A stretch of DNA of 35,950 nucleotides, taken from NCBI GenBank assembly GCA_902792005.1, contig CADAXW010000016.1, forward strand, positions 1 through 35,950. The letters run 5' to 3'. This DNA is from an uncultured Lachnospiraceae bacterium. GTDB lineage: Bacteria; Bacillota; Clostridia; Lachnospirales; Lachnospiraceae. Shown one piece after another: positions 33,851-35,950 of the stretch; positions within the stretch are counted from its first letter, which is position 1, and each line of letters begins with the position of its first letter. The position numbers and the translations under genes were made by a program. Under the pieces are notes generated by a model. That model worked only from the letters and a program-made list of their open reading frames with translations, ran no database searches and was not told the DNA's origin.

Positions 33851-34800
33851 GCCTGCACCTCCTTCTTGGACATGACCTCCTGGGTCCAGTCCTCAAATTC
33901 GCTGTCCGTGCAGAGGACACTGTGGGTTTTCGTCACGTCATGAAGGGTTCCCTGGGCATAATCGATACCCGAGTTCGCATAGTCGTAGACCTTTCCCTTC
34001 TCCGCCTGGATGATGGGATTCATCCGCGGGATGGCGGAAAGAAGCCCCCTGGTGTAGGGATGGATGGGATACTCAAATATCTCCTCCGACTCTCCCACCT
34101 CCAGAAGATAGCCCAGATGCAGAACACCGATCCGGTCGGACAGGAAGCGCACCATGGAAAGGTCATGGGAAATAAACAGGAATGAGGTTCCCACCTCCTC
34201 CTTGATCCGTCCCAGCATATTTACCACCTGCGCCTGCACGGAGGCGTCCAGCGCGGCGATGCACTCATCTGCGATGATGAGACTTGGATTTCCCACCAGT
34301 GCCCGGGCGATCCCGATCCTCTGCCGCTGGCCTCCGGAGAAGCTGGAGGGATAACGATTACTGTATTCCACGGGGATCCCCACACGATCCAGGGCATCCT
34401 TCACCAGCTGATTCCGCTCCTCTTCGTTCTTCCCGATCTTCTGGATCACCAGAGCCTCCCGGAGGATCTGACCGATCTGCTTCCTCGGGTTCAGGGAGGA
34501 CATGGGATCCTGGAAGATCATCTGGATCTCCTTCATTTTCTCGTTATATTCCTTCCGGCTCCGGATTCCCGTGAGCTCGGTGCCGCGGAACTTTATACTG
34601 CCGCTGGTAGCCTTGTTCAGGCCGATGATACATTTTCCAATAGTTGATTTTCCACTTCCGGATTCTCCCACCAGACCGAAGGTTTCACCCTCATTGATGG
34701 TAAATGTGATATGCTCCGACGCCTTGATCCGCTTTCCCGCACTGTCGAAATACATGCAGAGATCATCTACGGAAAGCAGTTCCTTCTTACTCTTTGACAT
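33847..34800 (-). CDS. oppF: oligopeptide ABC transporter ATP-binding protein, OppF-type
   Basis: This 317-residue ATPase has Walker A GESGSGKST, the Q-loop IFQDPMSSLNPR, signature SGGQRQRIGIARAL and Walker B LIIADECIAALD. In this last motif the usual Glu-Pro is Glu-Cys-Ile, and the His switch is FISHDLSMV. The C-terminal extension of the Opp/Dpp type is present (HPYTRGLLSAIP). It powers transport with OppD. Its start overlaps oppD by 14 bases and its end overlaps oppA by 4, indicating translational coupling. Confidence 0.93.
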   Translation of the reverse strand: MSKSKKELLSVDDLCMYFDSAGKRIKASEHITFTINEGETFGLVGESGSGKSTIGKCIIGLNKATSGSIKFRGTELTGIRSRKEYNEKMKEIQMIFQDPMSSLNPRKQIGQILREALVIQKIGKNEEERNQLVKDALDRVGIPVEYSNRYPSSFSGGQRQRIGIARALVGNPSLIIADECIAALDASVQAQVVNMLGRIKEEVGTSFLFISHDLSMVRFLSDRIGVLHLGYLLEVGESEEIFEYPIHPYTRGLLSAIPRMNPIIQAEKGKVYDYANSGIDYAQGTLHDVTKTHSVLCTDSEFEDWTQEVMSKKEVQA

Positions 34801-35863
34801 AGTCCCTGCCCTCCTTCTTCATTCGTTCGATCCGGCCTGCCAGCTCCTCCGGCATCTCTACCTTCGGTGCTCTCGGGTCCGCCAGCCAGGTGGCTGCATA
34901 ATGGGTACCGGATAATTTGAATAACGGGGGTTCTGCCTTGAAATCCACTGCCAGGGCGTAAGGATTTCTGGGCGCAAATGCGTCTCCCACGATCTCCAGC
35001 GCAAGATTCGGCGGAGTTCCCGGGATGGAATAGAGTTCTCCCTTTTCATCTGAAACCTCGGGAACCGCAGATAAAAGGCCCCAGGTATAGGGATGGCGGG
35101 GATCATAGAAAATATCGAAGATGGTGCCGTACTCGATGATCTTGCCGGCATACATAACCCCTACGTAATCGGCGATCTTTGCAACGACACCCAGATTATG
35201 GGTAATGAAAATAACGGACAGGCCTCTGGCCCTCTGAATACTCTGGATCAGCTCAAGAATACGGTCCTGAATGGTCACATCCAGCGCCGTGGTGGGCTCA
35301 TCACAGATCAGTACCTTCGGATTTCCGGACAGGGCGATGGCGATCACTACTCTCTGCCGCATACCGCCGGACAGCTGATGGGGATACTGCCCCATGGTCC
35401 GCTCCGGATCCGTGATACCTACCTCGCGAAGCAGCTGCACGCCCTCCGCATAGGCTTCCTTTTTTGCTACATTTTTATGGCTCCGGATAGCCATGATCAT
35501 CTGGGATCCGATGGTCATCGTCGGATTGAGCGACGTCATGGGATCCTGAAATACCATGGCGATCTTGGAACCGTTGATGGTCTTCTGCCGCCGGGCAGGC
35601 TTCACCTTGAGAAGATCCACGGTCTCCTCATCATCATGAAACAGGATCTCCCCCGACTCGATCACAGCATTATCCGCCAGAATCCCCATAATGGCCTTAA
35701 CGCTGATACTCTTTCCGCAGCCGGACTCACCCACCAGCGCCAGCACCTCATTTTCCAGGAGCTGATAGTTCACCCCACGGAGTGCATGCACATCCCCGGT
35801 GGGCATTTTAAACGTGATCCTGAGGTCCTTCACCTCGATCACAGGTCTAGCTTTATCTGCCAT
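34787..35863 (-). CDS. oppD: oligopeptide ABC transporter ATP-binding protein, OppD-type
   Basis: This encodes 358 residues from ATG 35863 ([16 protein letters not shown]), chosen because a G-rich ribosome binding site (GGGGGG) lies 5-7 bases upstream; the frame extends to 35902 without support. Walker A is GESGCGKS, the Q-loop [10 protein letters not shown], the signature [15 protein letters not shown], Walker [13 protein letters not shown] and the His switch FITHNLGVV. The C-terminal PFAM oligo_HPY-like end ([24 protein letters not shown]) lacks the usual run of cysteines that binds a 4Fe-4S cluster in some OppD proteins. It is the first gene of the operon. Confidence 0.93.
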   Translation of the reverse strand: MADKARPVIEVKDLRITFKMPTGDVHALRGVNYQLLENEVLALVGESGCGKSISVKAIMGILADNAVIESGEILFHDDEETVDLLKVKPARRQKTINGSKIAMVFQDPMTSLNPTMTIGSQMIMAIRSHKNVAKKEAYAEGVQLLREVGITDPERTMGQYPHQLSGGMRQRVVIAIALSGNPKVLICDEPTTALDVTIQDRILELIQSIQRARGLSVIFITHNLGVVAKIADYVGVMYAGKIIEYGTIFDIFYDPRHPYTWGLLSAVPEVSDEKGELYSIPGTPPNLALEIVGDAFAPRNPYALAVDFKAEPPLFKLSGTHYAATWLADPRAPKVEMPEELAGRIERMKKEGRDYVKE

Positions 35864-35908
35864 ACATTTCCCCCCAAAAATAGACAAACAACAAAACACC
35901 ACAATTCG

Positions 35909-35917
35909 ATTTTACCA
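35909..35917 (-). promoter_or_regulatory. possible extended -10 promoter of the opp operon
   Basis: On the minus strand TGGTAAAAT gives a TGn-extended -10 (TAAAAT at 35909-35914). No -35 is visible; that position is occupied by the palindromic repeat at 35923-35950. The leader would be about 40 bases. Confidence 0.4.
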
Positions 35918-35922
35918 TAAAT

Positions 35923-35950
35923 GTGACAACGGGGACAGTCCCTCTTGTCA
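35923..35950. repeat. palindromic repeat element, copy 2, cut by the window edge
   Basis: The arms around the central A at 35937 pair over 13 positions with one mismatch (35930/35944) and one G-U, ending in TGACAA/TTGTCA. It shares TGACAAnGGGGACAGTCCC with copy 1 at 2061-2091. Here it lies just upstream of the opp promoter rather than between convergent genes. It may extend beyond the window. Confidence 0.7.

Noticed and set aside
35864-35902. Longer start for oppD
   Set aside because: The added residues are not OppD-like and the G-rich site sits just before the ATG at 35863.

Overview
The window looks like a chromosomal segment of an anaerobic Bacillota, most likely a Lachnospiraceae-type Clostridia. 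The reasons are AGGAGG-type ribosome binding sites on nearly every gene, short Firmicutes lipoprotein signals, a type I PurF with a short propeptide, an ANTAR regulator beside a glutamine-synthetase-like gene, and ferredoxin-tailed aldo/keto reductase and LUD proteins. I see no rRNA, tRNA, phage, insertion sequence or CRISPR array.

Layout. 1-2060 (+): the 3' end of an rRNA methyltransferase gene, then a lipoprotein of unknown function. 2061-2091: a palindromic repeat that ends both that gene and the convergent HD-GYP gene (2087-4161, -), whose 3' end is frameshifted. 4462-10267 (-): class II aldolase with its own promoter, an AAA+ (CbxX/SpoVK-like) ATPase, a HAD hydrolase, a ferredoxin-tailed aldo/keto reductase, and a LUD-domain gene broken by a perfect 14-bp tandem duplication. 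10412-11625 (+): a VanZ-like membrane protein and a small lipoprotein. 11719-14151 (-): a clostripain-family lipoprotein.

14267-29970 (-) is a nitrogen block in the order gltB, gltD, pyrG, a glutamine-synthetase-like gene, an ANTAR regulator, purF, carA, carB. GltB, PyrG, PurF and CarA all consume glutamine. gltB and gltD each have a near-identical promoter followed by a leader with an intrinsic terminator. Overlapping the 5' arm of each terminator is a 6-bp stem with a hexaloop carrying A at position 1 and G at position 4, the hallmark of ANTAR antiterminator targets. The glutamine-synthetase-like protein beside the ANTAR gene has lost several catalytic residues and the C-terminus. I infer a glutamine- or ammonium-responsive module: a degenerate synthetase as sensor, a pseudo-receiver ANTAR protein as RNA-binding effector, and the GOGAT genes as targets. 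This is the most interesting system in the window.

30132-35863 (-) is an oligopeptide ABC transporter operon (oppD, oppF, oppA, oppB, oppC) that runs into the gltB promoter with no obvious terminator. A second copy of the palindromic repeat lies at the right edge. Short tandem repeats, several with a 12-bp unit, recur across the window in coding and leader positions. With the 14-bp duplication they suggest replication slippage is active in this genome.
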